From assembly GCF_002980555.1 (NCBI RefSeq), contig NZ_PVBT01000001.1:1-64000 (forward strand): 64,000 nucleotides of DNA, read 5' to 3'. The position numbers were made by a program, and so were the translations under genes. Each line of letters begins with the position of its first letter. Within the stretch, counting starts at the first letter, position 1. The notes beneath the pieces were generated by a model that ran no database searches, was not told where the DNA came from, and worked only from the letters and a program-made list of their open reading frames with translations. The DNA is from Phyllobacterium myrsinacearum. Its GTDB lineage: Bacteria > Pseudomonadota > Alphaproteobacteria > Rhizobiales > Rhizobiaceae. This document shows positions 17,799 through 27,800 of the stretch, one piece after another.

Positions 17799-19118
17799 TT
17801 GGCTCAGACACTGTTCATACCGAAAGAGACCGACGCAAATGAACCGCGGGTTGGCGGTTCGGCGGAAACGGTCAAAAAACTGATCGGTCTTGGTTTTTCA
17901 GTCATTGTGGAAGGCGGTGCGGGTGTCTTGTCCCGTATTCCCGACCGTGAATTCGAAGCGGCGGGCGCGACCATCGGCAAAACCGCCGACATCAGGACCG
18001 CCGATGTCGTTCTGAAAGTCCGGCGCCCATCCGCCGCTGAGCTCAAATCCTACAAAAAGGGCGCTGTCGTCATCGCCATGCTCGACCCTTACGGCAATGA
18101 TGCTGCCGTCAAGGAACTGGCCGATGCGGGTGTCACCGCCTTCACCATGGAATTCATGCCGCGCATCACGCGGGCGCAGGTCATGGACGTTCTGTCCAGT
18201 CAGGCCAATCTTGCCGGTTATCAGGCGGTGGTCGATGCGGCCGGGGAGTATGACCGGGCTCTGCCGATGATGATGACGGCGGCCGGTACTGTTCCTGCCG
18301 CCAAGATTTTCATCATGGGTGTCGGCGTTGCCGGTCTGCAGGCGATTGCCACGGCGCGCCGCATGGGCGCCGTCGTCACCGCGACGGACGTGCGCCCCGC
18401 CGTGAAGGAGCAGGTTGCGTCGCTCGGTGCGAAATTCCTTGCCGTCGAGGACGACGAGTTCAAGGCGGCTGAAACCGCTGGCGGCTACGCCAAGGAAATG
18501 TCGAAGGAATATCAGGCAAAGCAGGCGGCGCTGGTTGCCGACCATATTGCCAAGCAGGATATCATCATCACCACGGCGCTCATTCCCGGACGGCCCGCAC
18601 CGCGGCTCGTCAGCCGGGAGATGTATGCACGCATGCGCCCCGGCTCGGTCATTGTCGATCTCGCGGTCGAACGCGGCGGCAATGTCGAAGGGGCTGTGGC
18701 GGGAAAGACCGTCGATGTCGACGGTGTGAAGATTGTCGGTCACCTCAACGTCGCCGGCCGTATCGCTGCGACCGCCTCGCAGCTCTACGCCAAGAACCTC
18801 GTGGCTTTCGTCGAGACGCTGGTCGACAAGGATGCCAAGGCCATCAAGATCAATTTCGATGACGAACTGGTCAAGGCAACCGTGCTGACCCATGACGGCA
18901 AGGTGGTTCATCCGAACTTTGCCGCTGCGGCGACAACGGCTGCTGCCCCTGCGGCAAAGCCTGTGGCCAAAAAGGTTGCAGCCAAGGCGGCGCCAGCCGC
19001 ACCGGCTGAGGCCGAATCCAAGAAGGCTACGGCCAAGGCTGCGCCGAAAAAGGCTGCTGCACCCAGGAAAACCGCGGCCAAGACGGCGACCCCCAAAAAG
19101 ACTGAAGGAGAGGCGTGA
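17799..19118 (+). CDS. pntAA: NAD(P) transhydrogenase subunit alpha part 1 (dI, NAD-binding)
   Basis: About 439 residues. The protein starts AQTLFIPKE and contains the alanine-dehydrogenase-like NAD domain, with [25 protein letters not shown] as the dinucleotide fold and the mobile-loop region near [12 protein letters not shown]. It is the soluble dI part of the proton-translocating transhydrogenase, which makes NADPH from NADH at the cost of the proton gradient. TTG at 17799 follows GGGGGTGAGG; ATG at 17781 is an alternative. After about residue 374 there is an unusual 65-residue tail of Ala, Lys and Pro repeats resembling histone H1 tails. The stop overlaps the pntAB ATG (TGATG). Confidence 0.95.
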   Translation: MAQTLFIPKETDANEPRVGGSAETVKKLIGLGFSVIVEGGAGVLSRIPDREFEAAGATIGKTADIRTADVVLKVRRPSAAELKSYKKGAVVIAMLDPYGNDAAVKELADAGVTAFTMEFMPRITRAQVMDVLSSQANLAGYQAVVDAAGEYDRALPMMMTAAGTVPAAKIFIMGVGVAGLQAIATARRMGAVVTATDVRPAVKEQVASLGAKFLAVEDDEFKAAETAGGYAKEMSKEYQAKQAALVADHIAKQDIIITTALIPGRPAPRLVSREMYARMRPGSVIVDLAVERGGNVEGAVAGKTVDVDGVKIVGHLNVAGRIAATASQLYAKNLVAFVETLVDKDAKAIKINFDDELVKATVLTHDGKVVHPNFAAAATTAAAPAAKPVAKKVAAKAAPAAPAEAESKKATAKAAPKKAAAPRKTAAKTATPKKTEGEA

Positions 19119-19528
19119 TGGCTGATACCGCACTCGAAAAAGCGCTTGATAGTCTCAATCAGGCAGCCGAAACGGTTCGCCAGGCTGCTGAAAACATGCC
19201 GGAAGCGGCTGGTGCCGCGGCTCATGCGGTGACCGGCGGCGCCGTCGATCCCTTCGTGTTTCGCCTCGCGATCTTCGTTCTGGCGATCTTTGTCGGCTAT
19301 TACGTGGTCTGGTCGGTCACGCCGGCCCTGCACACGCCGCTCATGGCCGTCACCAACGCCATCTCATCGGTTATCGTCGTCGGTGCGCTGCTTGCGGTCG
19401 GCCTGTCTGCCAGCGGCTTTGCCACCGGCTTCGGCTTCATCGCCCTTGTGCTTGCCAGCGTCAATATCTTTGGCGGCTTCCTTGTGACCCATCGCATGCT
19501 CGCCATGTACAAGAAAAAAGAAAAGTGA
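19118..19528 (+). CDS. pntAB: NAD(P) transhydrogenase subunit alpha part 2 (dII membrane part)
   Basis: 136 residues: a polar N-terminal 45 residues, then three or four membrane helices ([70 protein letters not shown]). This is the alpha-chain membrane segment that forms the proton channel together with PntB. ATG at 19118 shares a base with the pntAA stop and has GGAGAGG just upstream inside pntAA. The order pntAA-pntAB-pntB with split alpha is the alphaproteobacterial form. Confidence 0.96.
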   Translation: MADTALEKALDSLNQAAETVRQAAENMPEAAGAAAHAVTGGAVDPFVFRLAIFVLAIFVGYYVVWSVTPALHTPLMAVTNAISSVIVVGALLAVGLSASGFATGFGFIALVLASVNIFGGFLVTHRMLAMYKKKEK

Positions 19529-19538
19529 GACCTGAGCA

Positions 19539-20939
19539 ATGAGCGTAAATCTCGCAGCTTTTCTTTATCTTGTCTCCGGCGTCCTGTTCATTCTGGCGCT
19601 GCGCGGCCTGTCGCATCCCACCACAAGCCGTCAGGGTAATTTCTACGGCATGATCGGTATGGGCATATCGATCCTCACCACGCTGACGCTTGCCGAGCCG
19701 AGCTTCAGAGGCCTTGGCCTGATCGTCATCGGCCTTGCCATCGGTGGCGGCGTCGGTGCCTATACGGCCAGACGCATTGCCATGACGGCCATGCCGCAGC
19801 TGGTTGCCGCCTTCCACTCGCTGGTCGGTCTGGCCGCCGTCATGGTGGCTGCGGCCGCCATCTACTCGCCCAATTCCTTCGGGATCGGCGAAGTCGGCTC
19901 CATCCATGGGCAGGCGCTAGTGGAAATGTCGCTGGGTGTCGCCATCGGCGCGATCACCTTTACCGGTTCCATCATCGCCTTCCTCAAGCTTGATGGCCGT
20001 ATGTCCGGCAAGCCGATCATGCTGCCGGGCCGCCACGTGCTCAATGCCGGCCTGGCGATTGCCATCGTCGTGCTGGTCGTGGCGCTGGTAATGAGCGAAA
20101 GCCATTTCGTCTTCTGGCTGATCGTCCTGCTCTCGCTGGTTCTGGGTGTGCTGATCATCGTGCCGATCGGCGGTGCCGACATGCCCGTCGTGGTGTCGAT
20201 GCTCAACTCCTATTCGGGCTGGGCTGCGGCCGGTATCGGCTTTACCCTCGGCAACCTGGCGCTGATCATCACCGGCGCGCTGGTGGGCTCTTCCGGTGCC
20301 ATCCTGTCCTACATCATGTGTAAGGGCATGAACCGCTCGTTCATCTCGGTCATTCTCGGCGGCTTCGGCGGCGAGACCGGTGGTGCTGCGGCCGGTGAAG
20401 TCGAACAGCGCCCGGTCAAGCAGGGCTCGGCCGATGATGCTGCCTTCATCATGAAGAACGCCTCCAAGGTCATCATCGTGCCGGGTTACGGCATGGCGGT
20501 GGCGCAGGCCCAGCATGCCTTGCGTGAAATGGCCGACAAGCTGAAGGCCGAGGGCGTGGAAGTCAAATATGCCATCCATCCGGTCGCGGGCCGCATGCCC
20601 GGTCATATGAACGTGCTTCTGGCCGAAGCCAATGTTCCCTATGATGAAGTGTTCGAGCTGGAAGACATCAACTCCGAGTTTGCGCAGGCCGACGTGGCTT
20701 TCGTCATCGGTGCCAATGACGTCACCAACCCGGCGGCGAAGACTGATCCGAAATCGCCGATCTTCGGCATGCCGATCCTCGACGTGGACAAGGCGGGTAC
20801 GGTTCTGTTCATCAAGCGCGGCATGGGCTCGGGCTATGCGGGTGTCGAGAACGAGCTGTTCTTCCGCGACAACACGATGATGCTGTTTGCCGACGCCAAG
20901 AAGATGGTCGAAAACATCGTCAAGGCGCTGGATCACTGA
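19539..20939 (+). CDS. pntB: NAD(P) transhydrogenase subunit beta
   Basis: 466 residues. The first two thirds are eight or nine membrane helices with the conserved HSLVGLAAV segment (proton-channel His) and the PVVVSMLNSYSGWAAAGIGF motif; the last third is the NADP-binding dIII domain with VPGYGMAVAQAQHA (Rossmann loop), HPVAGRMPGHMNVLLAEA and GANDVTNP. It completes the transhydrogenase. It starts 10 bp behind pntAB, so the three genes form one operon, ended by the hairpin at 20964-20990. Confidence 0.97.
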   Translation: MSVNLAAFLYLVSGVLFILALRGLSHPTTSRQGNFYGMIGMGISILTTLTLAEPSFRGLGLIVIGLAIGGGVGAYTARRIAMTAMPQLVAAFHSLVGLAAVMVAAAAIYSPNSFGIGEVGSIHGQALVEMSLGVAIGAITFTGSIIAFLKLDGRMSGKPIMLPGRHVLNAGLAIAIVVLVVALVMSESHFVFWLIVLLSLVLGVLIIVPIGGADMPVVVSMLNSYSGWAAAGIGFTLGNLALIITGALVGSSGAILSYIMCKGMNRSFISVILGGFGGETGGAAAGEVEQRPVKQGSADDAAFIMKNASKVIIVPGYGMAVAQAQHALREMADKLKAEGVEVKYAIHPVAGRMPGHMNVLLAEANVPYDEVFELEDINSEFAQADVAFVIGANDVTNPAAKTDPKSPIFGMPILDVDKAGTVLFIKRGMGSGYAGVENELFFRDNTMMLFADAKKMVENIVKALDH

Positions 20940-20963
20940 TCCGGTTGCTGACGGAACAAATGG

Positions 20964-20990
20964 AAAGCCCGCCAAACCGGCGGGCTTTTT
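20964..20990. terminator. Bidirectional terminator between pntB and reductase gene
   Basis: A 10-bp stem AAAGCCCGCC (20964-20973) / GGCGGGCTTT (20979-20988) with loop AAACC and a T run to 20990. It ends the pnt operon and, on minus, the gene at 20990-21589 whose stop codon touches it. Confidence 0.92.
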
Positions 20991-21589
20991 CATGTCAGGG
21001 TCTTCTGGATCGCCCGCCGGACCTTCCGTTCGAAGGCCGTAAGCCGGGCCGGGTCGAGCTTTTCGCAATTGTAGAGCGACAGCATGGAGAAGCGCGCCTT
21101 GGGCGCGCAGGGGCCGATGATGGCCGTGCCGAGGATGCGGCGCACCGGACGGAACATGATCAGCCGGTCGATCCACCAGGGTGATCCGAGCGTGGTGATG
21201 GCGATGCAGGCGGTCATGGCATTGAGACGGGGAATCATCCGGCCGAAGTCCGGTGCATGATCATAGGCGGTGCCTGGCACGAAAACCCTGTCGATCCACC
21301 CCTTCAATATGGCGGGCAGTCCAAACCACCAGGTGGGAAAAACCAGGATGAGCACATCGGCATTCTGCAATGCGGCGGAGTCGTGGGCGATGCCAGCCGT
21401 GTCATATTGCGTGGTGTAGTAGCTTTGCCTTTCCCCGGGCGAAAGCCTGGGATCAAAGCCACGCTGATAAAGATCGAACAGCTGCAATTCATGTGGTGAC
21501 GCGGCAATCTGTTCTGCCACCAGCGCGGTCAGGTGCCCGCACAGGCTTTCTTTCAGGGGATGAGCGGAAACAACGAGGAACCGCTTCAT
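20990..21589 (-). CDS. NAD(P)H dehydrogenase (quinone), flavodoxin-like fold
   Basis: 199 residues beginning KRFLVVSAHPLKESL, the phosphate-binding strand-loop of NQO1/MdaB/KefF-type flavoproteins. The segment VLILVFPTWWFGLPAILKGWIDRVF is the conserved flavin and isoalloxazine-contacting region of the family. Members reduce quinones or other electrophiles by two electrons using NAD(P)H. It faces the transhydrogenase operon across a shared terminator, which suggests no co-regulation. The TPR lipoprotein gene is 9 bp upstream on the same strand. Confidence 0.92.
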   Translation of the reverse strand: MKRFLVVSAHPLKESLCGHLTALVAEQIAASPHELQLFDLYQRGFDPRLSPGERQSYYTTQYDTAGIAHDSAALQNADVLILVFPTWWFGLPAILKGWIDRVFVPGTAYDHAPDFGRMIPRLNAMTACIAITTLGSPWWIDRLIMFRPVRRILGTAIIGPCAPKARFSMLSLYNCEKLDPARLTAFERKVRRAIQKTLT

Positions 21590-21598
21590 GGGATGGGA

Positions 21599-22462
21599 TC
21601 AGGAGCGCGTACGCGCCAGGCCATCAAGGGCGGGCTTGTATTTGGGGTCGAGCTGAGCCGCCTTGGCATAGGATTTCGCCGCGCGGGCCTTGTCGCCGCG
21701 GTGCTCGTAGATCAATGCCTGATTGGCCCAGCCCTCGGCAATCGTGCCGTCCAGCTTGATCGCATTGTTGAAATCATCGAAGGCGTTGTCGTCATCACCC
21801 ATGGCCACGTAGGAAATGCCGCGGCCATTATAGGGCTCGGCCGCATCGGGCTGCAGCGAGATGGCCGTGGAGAAATCTTCGATCGCCTGCTTGTGCTGGC
21901 CGCGCGCCTGATAGATCAGGCCGCGATTGTGATAGGCGCGGGGATCGGTTGTGTTGAGCTGGATGGCCTGCTGGAAATCGTTGAAGGCCCGGTCGAGCTG
22001 TCCCGACAGGCGGTAGAGATTGCCGCGGCCGATATAGGCGGCGTCATACTGCGGATTGATCTGGATGGCCTTGCTGTAGTCTGCCGCTGCCTGGGCCGTG
22101 TTGCCCATATTGCGGTAGACCAGCGCGCGGTTCGCATAGGCCTGGTAGAAATTCGGGTTCAACTGCAACGCCGTGTTGAAATCCTTGATGGCATCGCTGT
22201 TGCGGCCAGCCCGGCCAAACGCAGAGCCGCGCACATTGTAGGCTTCGGGATCACGGGGATTGTTGCGGATGACATTGTCGAGCGAACTGATGTTCTCGGA
22301 AGACCCTTGCGCCTTGTCGATCCCGGTCATGTCGGAGGTCGAGGTCTGGCATCCGGCAACAGCCAGGGTGAGAACCGAAGCGATCACCAGTCCGGTGGTG
22401 CGCAACGCCTTGAATGCCGATTGCGGGTCGCGATACGAAACCATTTCAAGCGAATGTGTCAT
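21599..22462 (-). CDS. TPR-repeat lipoprotein (NlpI-like)
   Basis: About 287 residues. The N-terminus holds a hydrophobic stretch ending in the lipobox LAVAGC, so it is a lipoprotein. The remainder is about seven tetratricopeptide repeats with the usual W/Y-A-P spacing, for example YQAYANRALVYRNMGNTAQA and AEPYNGRGISYVAMGDDDNA. Outer-membrane TPR lipoproteins scaffold murein enzymes or proteases; the exact partner is unknown. The start is placed at ATG 22462; ATG 22444 would give a shorter n-region and 22513 a longer one, and none has a strong ribosome site. It lies downstream of rpsU but behind a terminator. Confidence 0.9.
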   Translation of the reverse strand: MTHSLEMVSYRDPQSAFKALRTTGLVIASVLTLAVAGCQTSTSDMTGIDKAQGSSENISSLDNVIRNNPRDPEAYNVRGSAFGRAGRNSDAIKDFNTALQLNPNFYQAYANRALVYRNMGNTAQAAADYSKAIQINPQYDAAYIGRGNLYRLSGQLDRAFNDFQQAIQLNTTDPRAYHNRGLIYQARGQHKQAIEDFSTAISLQPDAAEPYNGRGISYVAMGDDDNAFDDFNNAIKLDGTIAEGWANQALIYEHRGDKARAAKSYAKAAQLDPKYKPALDGLARTRS

Positions 22463-22492
22463 ACTCTTGGTATCCCGTTCAATCGAAAACGC

Positions 22493-22525
22493 AAAAAGGG
22501 CGGTGTGACGCAAGCCACTCCACCC
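22493..22525 (-). terminator. Rho-independent terminator of rpsU
   Basis: On minus, GGGTGGAGTG (22525-22516) pairs with CACACCGCCC (22507-22498) with one A-A mismatch and one G-U pair, followed by TTTTT (22497-22493). It lies 34 bp after the rpsU stop. Confidence 0.8.
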
Positions 22526-22558
22526 CGTTATTGTGTCAAGGCGTTAATAAAGTGCTGA

Positions 22559-22810
22559 TCAACGAGCCGCGGAAGCGCGGACCGGTGCCTTGCGTGCTGG
22601 CATTGGCAGAAGACCTTCGCGCTGGGCCTGCTTGCGGGCAAGCTTGCGGGCGCGGCTGATGGCTTCTGCCTTCTGGCGGGCGCGCTTGATCGAGGGCTTC
22701 TCGTAATGATCATGCATCTTCATTTCGCGGAACATGCCTTCGCGCTGCATCTTCTTCTTGAGAACGCGGAGAGCCTGATCAACATTGTTTTCGCGTACGA
22801 GTACCTGCAC
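22559..22810 (-). CDS. rpsU: 30S ribosomal protein S21
   Basis: 83 residues, [20 protein letters not shown] at the start (GTG read as Met), then the S21 core [21 protein letters not shown] and a long basic C-terminal helix. S21 sits on the 30S platform next to the anti-Shine-Dalgarno end of 16S rRNA and influences initiation. The GTG start at 22810 has an AGGA box 7 nt upstream. The alphaproteobacterial C-terminal extension ([12 protein letters not shown]) is present. It has its own terminator and a structured leader. Confidence 0.98.
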   Translation of the reverse strand: MQVLVRENNVDQALRVLKKKMQREGMFREMKMHDHYEKPSIKRARQKAEAISRARKLARKQAQREGLLPMPARKAPVRASAAR

Positions 22811-23218
22811 GTTTTATCCTGTATCTCTTAGAATTTCGTTGAGCCTGGATTCGAACCCGTATCCTTGGTCAGTGGGTCAGCAATCCAAACTTCGCGACGG
22901 TCATCCATCGCAAACTGACGAGGCCATTATCAGAATGGCAATGGAATGTCCATGGTGAAGCCGCTTAAAATGGCGGATATTCTTTCCGGCCGCCGCTTCG
23001 TGTGCCCGTGCAATTTTAGAATAACCGGCACGGAACGCCAATCTCCGTCGCAAAATGGCAAAAGACCTTCAGGCGGATGCGTTACTGATGCATAAAAGTG
23101 CGATCCTGCGCTTGAAAATCGATGTCGATTTCAGGACAGGATAAAGCTCTCGCAAATCGTGGAACAAAACGCTCCGCCAAGGTCAAACGAAACGGCCGAA
23201 AGCTCTGCAAAGGATTGA
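22811..23218. other. Intergenic region: structured rpsU leader and soxB promoter region
   Basis: No gene is seen in these 408 bp. On minus, the rpsU leader contains a tRNA T-arm-like motif GGGTTCGAATCC (22859-22848) and a nested hairpin in which GTCAG pairs with CTGAC around a TTTGCGA/TCGCGAA element (about 22925-22878). No acceptor stem or complete cloverleaf can be drawn, so I do not call a tRNA. On plus, AAGGA precedes the soxB ATG. A shorter hairpin CCATT/AATGG lies near 22925-22945. Confidence 0.5.
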
Positions 23219-24475
23219 ATGATGCGGAAATATTCAGTGTTTGCTTTGGCCCGCGAGGCATTGCGTGCCCACAAGGGCTGGGATCAGCAATGGACATCGC
23301 CCGAACCCAAGTCGGAATATGACGTCATCATCGTTGGCGCTGGCGGACATGGCCTTGCCACCGCCTACTACCTGGCGAAGGAACACGGCATCACCAATGT
23401 CGCGGTTCTGGAAAAGGGCTGGCTTGGCGGCGGCAATACCGGCCGCAACACCACGATTATCCGGTCCAATTACCTCTACGACGAATCGGCCGGCATCTAC
23501 GAACATGCGGTGAAATTGTGGGAGGGCCTGAGCCAGGACCTGAACTATAACGTCATGTATTCGGCGCGCGGCGTGATGATGCTGGCGCACAATATCCACG
23601 ACGTTCAGGTGTTCAAGCGCCATATCCATGCCAACCGGCTCAACGGCATCGACAATGAATGGCTCACGCCCGAACAGGTCAAGGAGTTCTGCCCGCCGAT
23701 CAACCTGTCCGCCGATGCGCGCTACCCGATCATCGGCGCAGCCCTGCAGCGGCGCGGCGGCACGGCCCGTCACGATGCCGTTGCCTGGGGTTATGCCCGC
23801 GCGGCTGCCGATCGCGGCGTTCACATCATCCAGAACTGCGAAGTGACCGGCATCCGCCGCGCTGCCAATGGCGCGGTTGTCGGCGTCGATACCAATCGCG
23901 GCCCGATCAATGCCAAGAAGGTCGGAGTGGTGGCCGCCGGGCACACCTCCGTTATCATGAACATGGCCGGTGTGCGCATGCCGCTGGAAAGCTATCCGCT
24001 GCAGGCGCTGGTGTCCGAGCCGGTCAAGCCGCTGATCCCTTGCGTGATCATGTCGAACACTGTGCATGCCTATATCTCGCAGTCGGACAAGGGCGAAATG
24101 GTCATCGGCGCGGGGACGGACCAGTACACCTCCTATTCCCAGACCGGCGGCCTGCACATCATCAACCACACATTGGACGCGATCTGCGAAATGTTCCCGG
24201 TGCTGACACGGCTGAAAATGCTGCGGTCCTGGGGCGGTATCGTCGACGTGACGCCCGACCGCTCGCCGATCCTCGCCAAGACGCCTGTCCCCGGTCTCTA
24301 CGTCAATTGCGGCTGGGGAACCGGCGGGTTCAAGGCAACGCCCGGCTCCGGCAATGTGTTCGCCCACACGATCGCCAGGGACGAGCCGCACCGGATCAAT
24401 GCGCCGTTCACGATTGAGCGCTTCACCACCGGACGCCTGATCGACGAAGCCGCCGCCGCCGCCGTGGCGCACTGA
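23219..24475 (+). CDS. soxB: Sarcosine oxidase subunit beta
   Basis: 418 residues. The FAD dinucleotide motif GAGGHG is at residues 40-45. RHDAVAWG near residue 184 carries the His (185) that corresponds to the covalent FMN site of heterotetrameric sarcosine oxidases, and [39 protein letters not shown] is the conserved FAD-side C-terminal region (quoted in pieces: [22 protein letters not shown]). The beta chain demethylates sarcosine to glycine and passes electrons from FAD to FMN to oxygen. AAGGA lies 6 nt before the ATG. It is the first gene of soxBDAG. Confidence 0.96.
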   Translation: MMRKYSVFALAREALRAHKGWDQQWTSPEPKSEYDVIIVGAGGHGLATAYYLAKEHGITNVAVLEKGWLGGGNTGRNTTIIRSNYLYDESAGIYEHAVKLWEGLSQDLNYNVMYSARGVMMLAHNIHDVQVFKRHIHANRLNGIDNEWLTPEQVKEFCPPINLSADARYPIIGAALQRRGGTARHDAVAWGYARAAADRGVHIIQNCEVTGIRRAANGAVVGVDTNRGPINAKKVGVVAAGHTSVIMNMAGVRMPLESYPLQALVSEPVKPLIPCVIMSNTVHAYISQSDKGEMVIGAGTDQYTSYSQTGGLHIINHTLDAICEMFPVLTRLKMLRSWGGIVDVTPDRSPILAKTPVPGLYVNCGWGTGGFKATPGSGNVFAHTIARDEPHRINAPFTIERFTTGRLIDEAAAAAVAH

Positions 24476-24501
24476 CAGATTCAAGAAACGAGACGACGAC
24501 A

Positions 24502-24873
24502 ATGCTTCTCATCAAATGCCCCTATTGCGAAGAAGAGCGCCCGGAGCTGGAATTCCGCAACGCGGGTGAGGCGCATCTTGTGCGCTCCCCGGCCATATCG
24601 GAACAATCGGACGACGACTTTGCCGCCTTCCTCTATTTCCGCCAGAATCCCAAGGGGCTGCAGTTTGAGCGCTGGCGGCACATTCATGGCTGTGGCCGTT
24701 TCTTCAATGCGGTGCGCGATTCCGTCTCCGACAAGTTCCTGACTGTCTACAAGGCGGGCGAACCGCGCCCGGATGTCGAAGCGCTTCTCAATCCGGAAGC
24801 CGCTTCTGTGTCTGCCACCGCCGCTGAACCTGCAAAGAAACGCGCGCCCCGCGCCAAGAAAGGGGAGCTGTAA
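24502..24873 (+). CDS. soxD: Sarcosine oxidase subunit delta (zinc)
   Basis: 123 residues; the N-terminus MLLIKCPYCEEERPE with Cys6 and Cys9, and RHIHGCGRFF with a His and Cys64, are the four zinc ligands known in this subunit. FRNAGEAHLVRSP and FAAFLYFRQNPKG are conserved contact segments. Delta is a structural zinc subunit of the alpha-beta-gamma-delta enzyme. The C-terminal 35 residues are Ala/Lys-rich and extra compared with the shortest homologues. It sits 26 bp after soxB and 3 bp before soxA. Confidence 0.96.
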   Translation: MLLIKCPYCEEERPELEFRNAGEAHLVRSPAISEQSDDDFAAFLYFRQNPKGLQFERWRHIHGCGRFFNAVRDSVSDKFLTVYKAGEPRPDVEALLNPEAASVSATAAEPAKKRAPRAKKGEL

Positions 24874-24876
24874 GCG

Positions 24877-27800
24877 ATGAGCACCACAGCCCATTCCGGA
24901 AGCAACCGTATTGCCGGCGCCGGCCGTCTCGTCCCGGCCAAGACCGTTCGCTTCACCTTTGACGGGCAGAGCCTGACGGGTCTTGAAGGCGACACGCTGG
25001 CCTCGGCGCTGCTGGCCAACGGCATTCATCTGGTCGGCCGTTCGTTCAAATACCACCGTCCGCGCGGCATCCTCTCCGCAGGCAGCGAAGAGCCGAATGC
25101 GCTGGTTGATATCGAGCGCGACAAATCCCGCAAGCAGCCGAACGTGCGGGCGACCGTGCAGGAGATTTATGACGGGCTGAAGGTCAAGTCGCAGAACCGC
25201 TGGCCGTCGCTGACCTTTGACGTCGGTGCGATCAATGATTTGTTCTCGCCCATGCTGCCCGCAGGCTTCTACTACAAGACATTCATGTGGCCGAAGTTCG
25301 CATGGAAAACCATCTATGAGCCAAAGATTCGTGCGGCTGCTGGTCTTGGTGTTGTTCCGGGTGAAGCCGACACGGACCGCTATTCCAACCGGTTTGCCCA
25401 TTGCGATGTTCTGGTTGTCGGCGGTGGCGCTGCCGGTCTGGCTGCGGCACGCACCGCCGCGCAAGCCGGTGCCAAGGTCATCATCTGCGACGAGCAGCCG
25501 GAAGCGGGCGGCGCGCTGCGCTATGAGACCGACGTGACCATCGACGGCAAGCCGGGTTATGACTGGGCCACGGAAACGCTGGCATCCCTGCGCGCCACGG
25601 AAAACGTCACGGTTCTCACCCGCACCACAGCGTTCGGCTATTACGCCCAGAATTTTGTCGGCCTTGTCGAACGCATCAGCGACCATCTGAGCAATCCCGG
25701 TTCCGACATGCCAAGGGAGCGCCTGTGGCAGGTGCGTGCCAGGAAGGTCATCCTGGCGACCGGCGCCATCGAACGGCACATGGTTTTCGCCAACAATGAC
25801 CGTCCCGGCATTCTGCTGGCTTCGGCAGCGCGCGCCTATCTCAACCAGTATGGGGTCGCGGTCGGCCGCAAGGTCGGCGTCTACACCGCCAATGATTCCG
25901 CCTATGCGGCGGCCATCGATCTGAAGCGGGCCGGCGTCGACGTTCCCGTTATTGTCGACACGCGTGACAATCCATCCTCGCCGGTAATCGAGGAAGCCCG
26001 TTCGCTCGGTATCGACGTTGTGACCGGTCATGCGGTGTTCAGCGCCGGGGGCAAACGCCGCGTCTCCTCCATCAGTATCCGCCCCAACCGGGGCGGCAGC
26101 GAGCGCAAGGTCGTGGTCGATGCGCTGATCATGTCGGCGGGCTGGACACCCTCCGTGCACCTGTTCTCGCAGTCGCGCGGCAAGGTGGCGTGGGATGCCG
26201 CCAATGAGCGGTTCCTGCCTGGCACCTATGCGCAGGATTGTGTTTCGGTCGGCGCCTGCAACGGCAGCGACGGGCTGCAGCAGGCGCTTGATGAAGCCGC
26301 AGCGGCTGGCAGCAAGCTTGCCGGTGAGACCGGTTTCAAGGGCAAGACCAAGGCGCTCAAGGCAACCGGCGGAACCGACTGGGTGCTCGGCATGATCGGC
26401 TCGGCGCCGGGTGCGGGTGCCGATACAACGGTCAAGGCTTTCGTCGATTTCCAGAACGACGTGACCGCCAAGGACGTGCGCCTTGCAGTGCGCGAAGGCA
26501 TGCATTCCATCGAGCACGTCAAGCGCTTCACCACCAACGGCATGGCCACCGATCAGGGCAAGACCTCCAACCTGCACGGGCTGGCGATTGCCGCCGAAGC
26601 GCTCAACCGTCCGATCCCGGCCGTGGGCCTGACAACCTTCCGGGCGCCGTTCACGCCGGTCACTTTCGGTGCGATCGTCAACCATGCCCGCCATGACCTG
26701 TTCGATCCGACCCGCCGCACGCCGATGCATGCATGGCATGCGGCGCAGGGCGCGGCTTTCGAGGATGTCGGCCAGTGGAAGCGCGCCTGGTATTATCCGC
26801 AGGCAGGCGAAGACATGCATGCGGCGGTGAACCGCGAATGCGTTGCCGTGCGCAATCAGGCCGGTATCTTCGACGCCTCGACCCTCGGCAAGATCGAAGT
26901 GGTTGGGCCCGATGCGGCGAAATTCCTCGAGCTGCTCTACACCAATCCGTGGGAAAAACTCGGTGTCGGCCGCCTGCGCTATGGTATCATGCTGCGCGAA
27001 GATGGTTTCATCTATGATGACGGCGTTGTTGGCCGCCTGGCCGAGGATCGCTTCCACGTGACGACGACGACCGGCGGTGCGCCGCGCGTCATGAACCACA
27101 TGGAAGATTATCTGCAGACGGAATTCCCGCATCTCAATGTCTGGTTGACCTCGACGACCGAGCAATGGGCGGTCATTGCGGTGCAGGGCCCGAAAGCCCG
27201 CGAGATCATCGCGCCGCTGGTGGAAGGCATCGATCTTTCCAATGAGGCCATGCCGCACATGAGCGTAAGGGAAGGCAGGATATGCGGCGTGCCGACACGG
27301 CTGTTCCGCATGTCCTTCACCGGTGAAGCGGGCTATGAGATCAACGTGCCTGCCGACTATGGCCGGGCCGTCTGGGAAGCCGTCTACGAGCGCGGCAAGC
27401 CGCTGGGCCTGACGCCTTACGGCACCGAGGCCATGCATGTGCTGCGCGCCGAGAAGGGGTATATCATCGTCGGCCAGGACACGGATGGCACGGTGACGCC
27501 GCAGGATGCGGGCCTGACCTGGGCCATCGGCAAGAACAAGACGGATTATGTCGGCATTCGCGGTCTGTTGCGCCGCGATCTGGTGGCGGACGGGCGCAAG
27601 CAGCTGGTTGGCCTGAAGACCAAAGATGCCCACGTGGTGCTGGAAGAGGGTGCGCAGATTGTAGCCAATCCGAACCAGCCGGTGCCGATGACCATGATCG
27701 GCCATGTGACATCGTCCTACTGGTCGCAGAATTGCGGCCGGTCGATAGCCATGGGGCTGGTGATCGACGGAACAAAGCGGCTCGGCGAAACGCTCTATGT

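Noticed and set aside
22840-22930. A functional tRNA or the acceptor half of a split tmRNA on minus
   Set aside because: Only the T-arm core is present; the T stem is two pairs, no acceptor strand or CCA matches, and no tmRNA tag sequence is found nearby.
24481-27705. Very long open frame on minus opposite soxA
   Set aside because: It mirrors the third-position GC bias of soxA, has Arg/His-rich composition and no recognisable domain; soxA on plus matches its family throughout.
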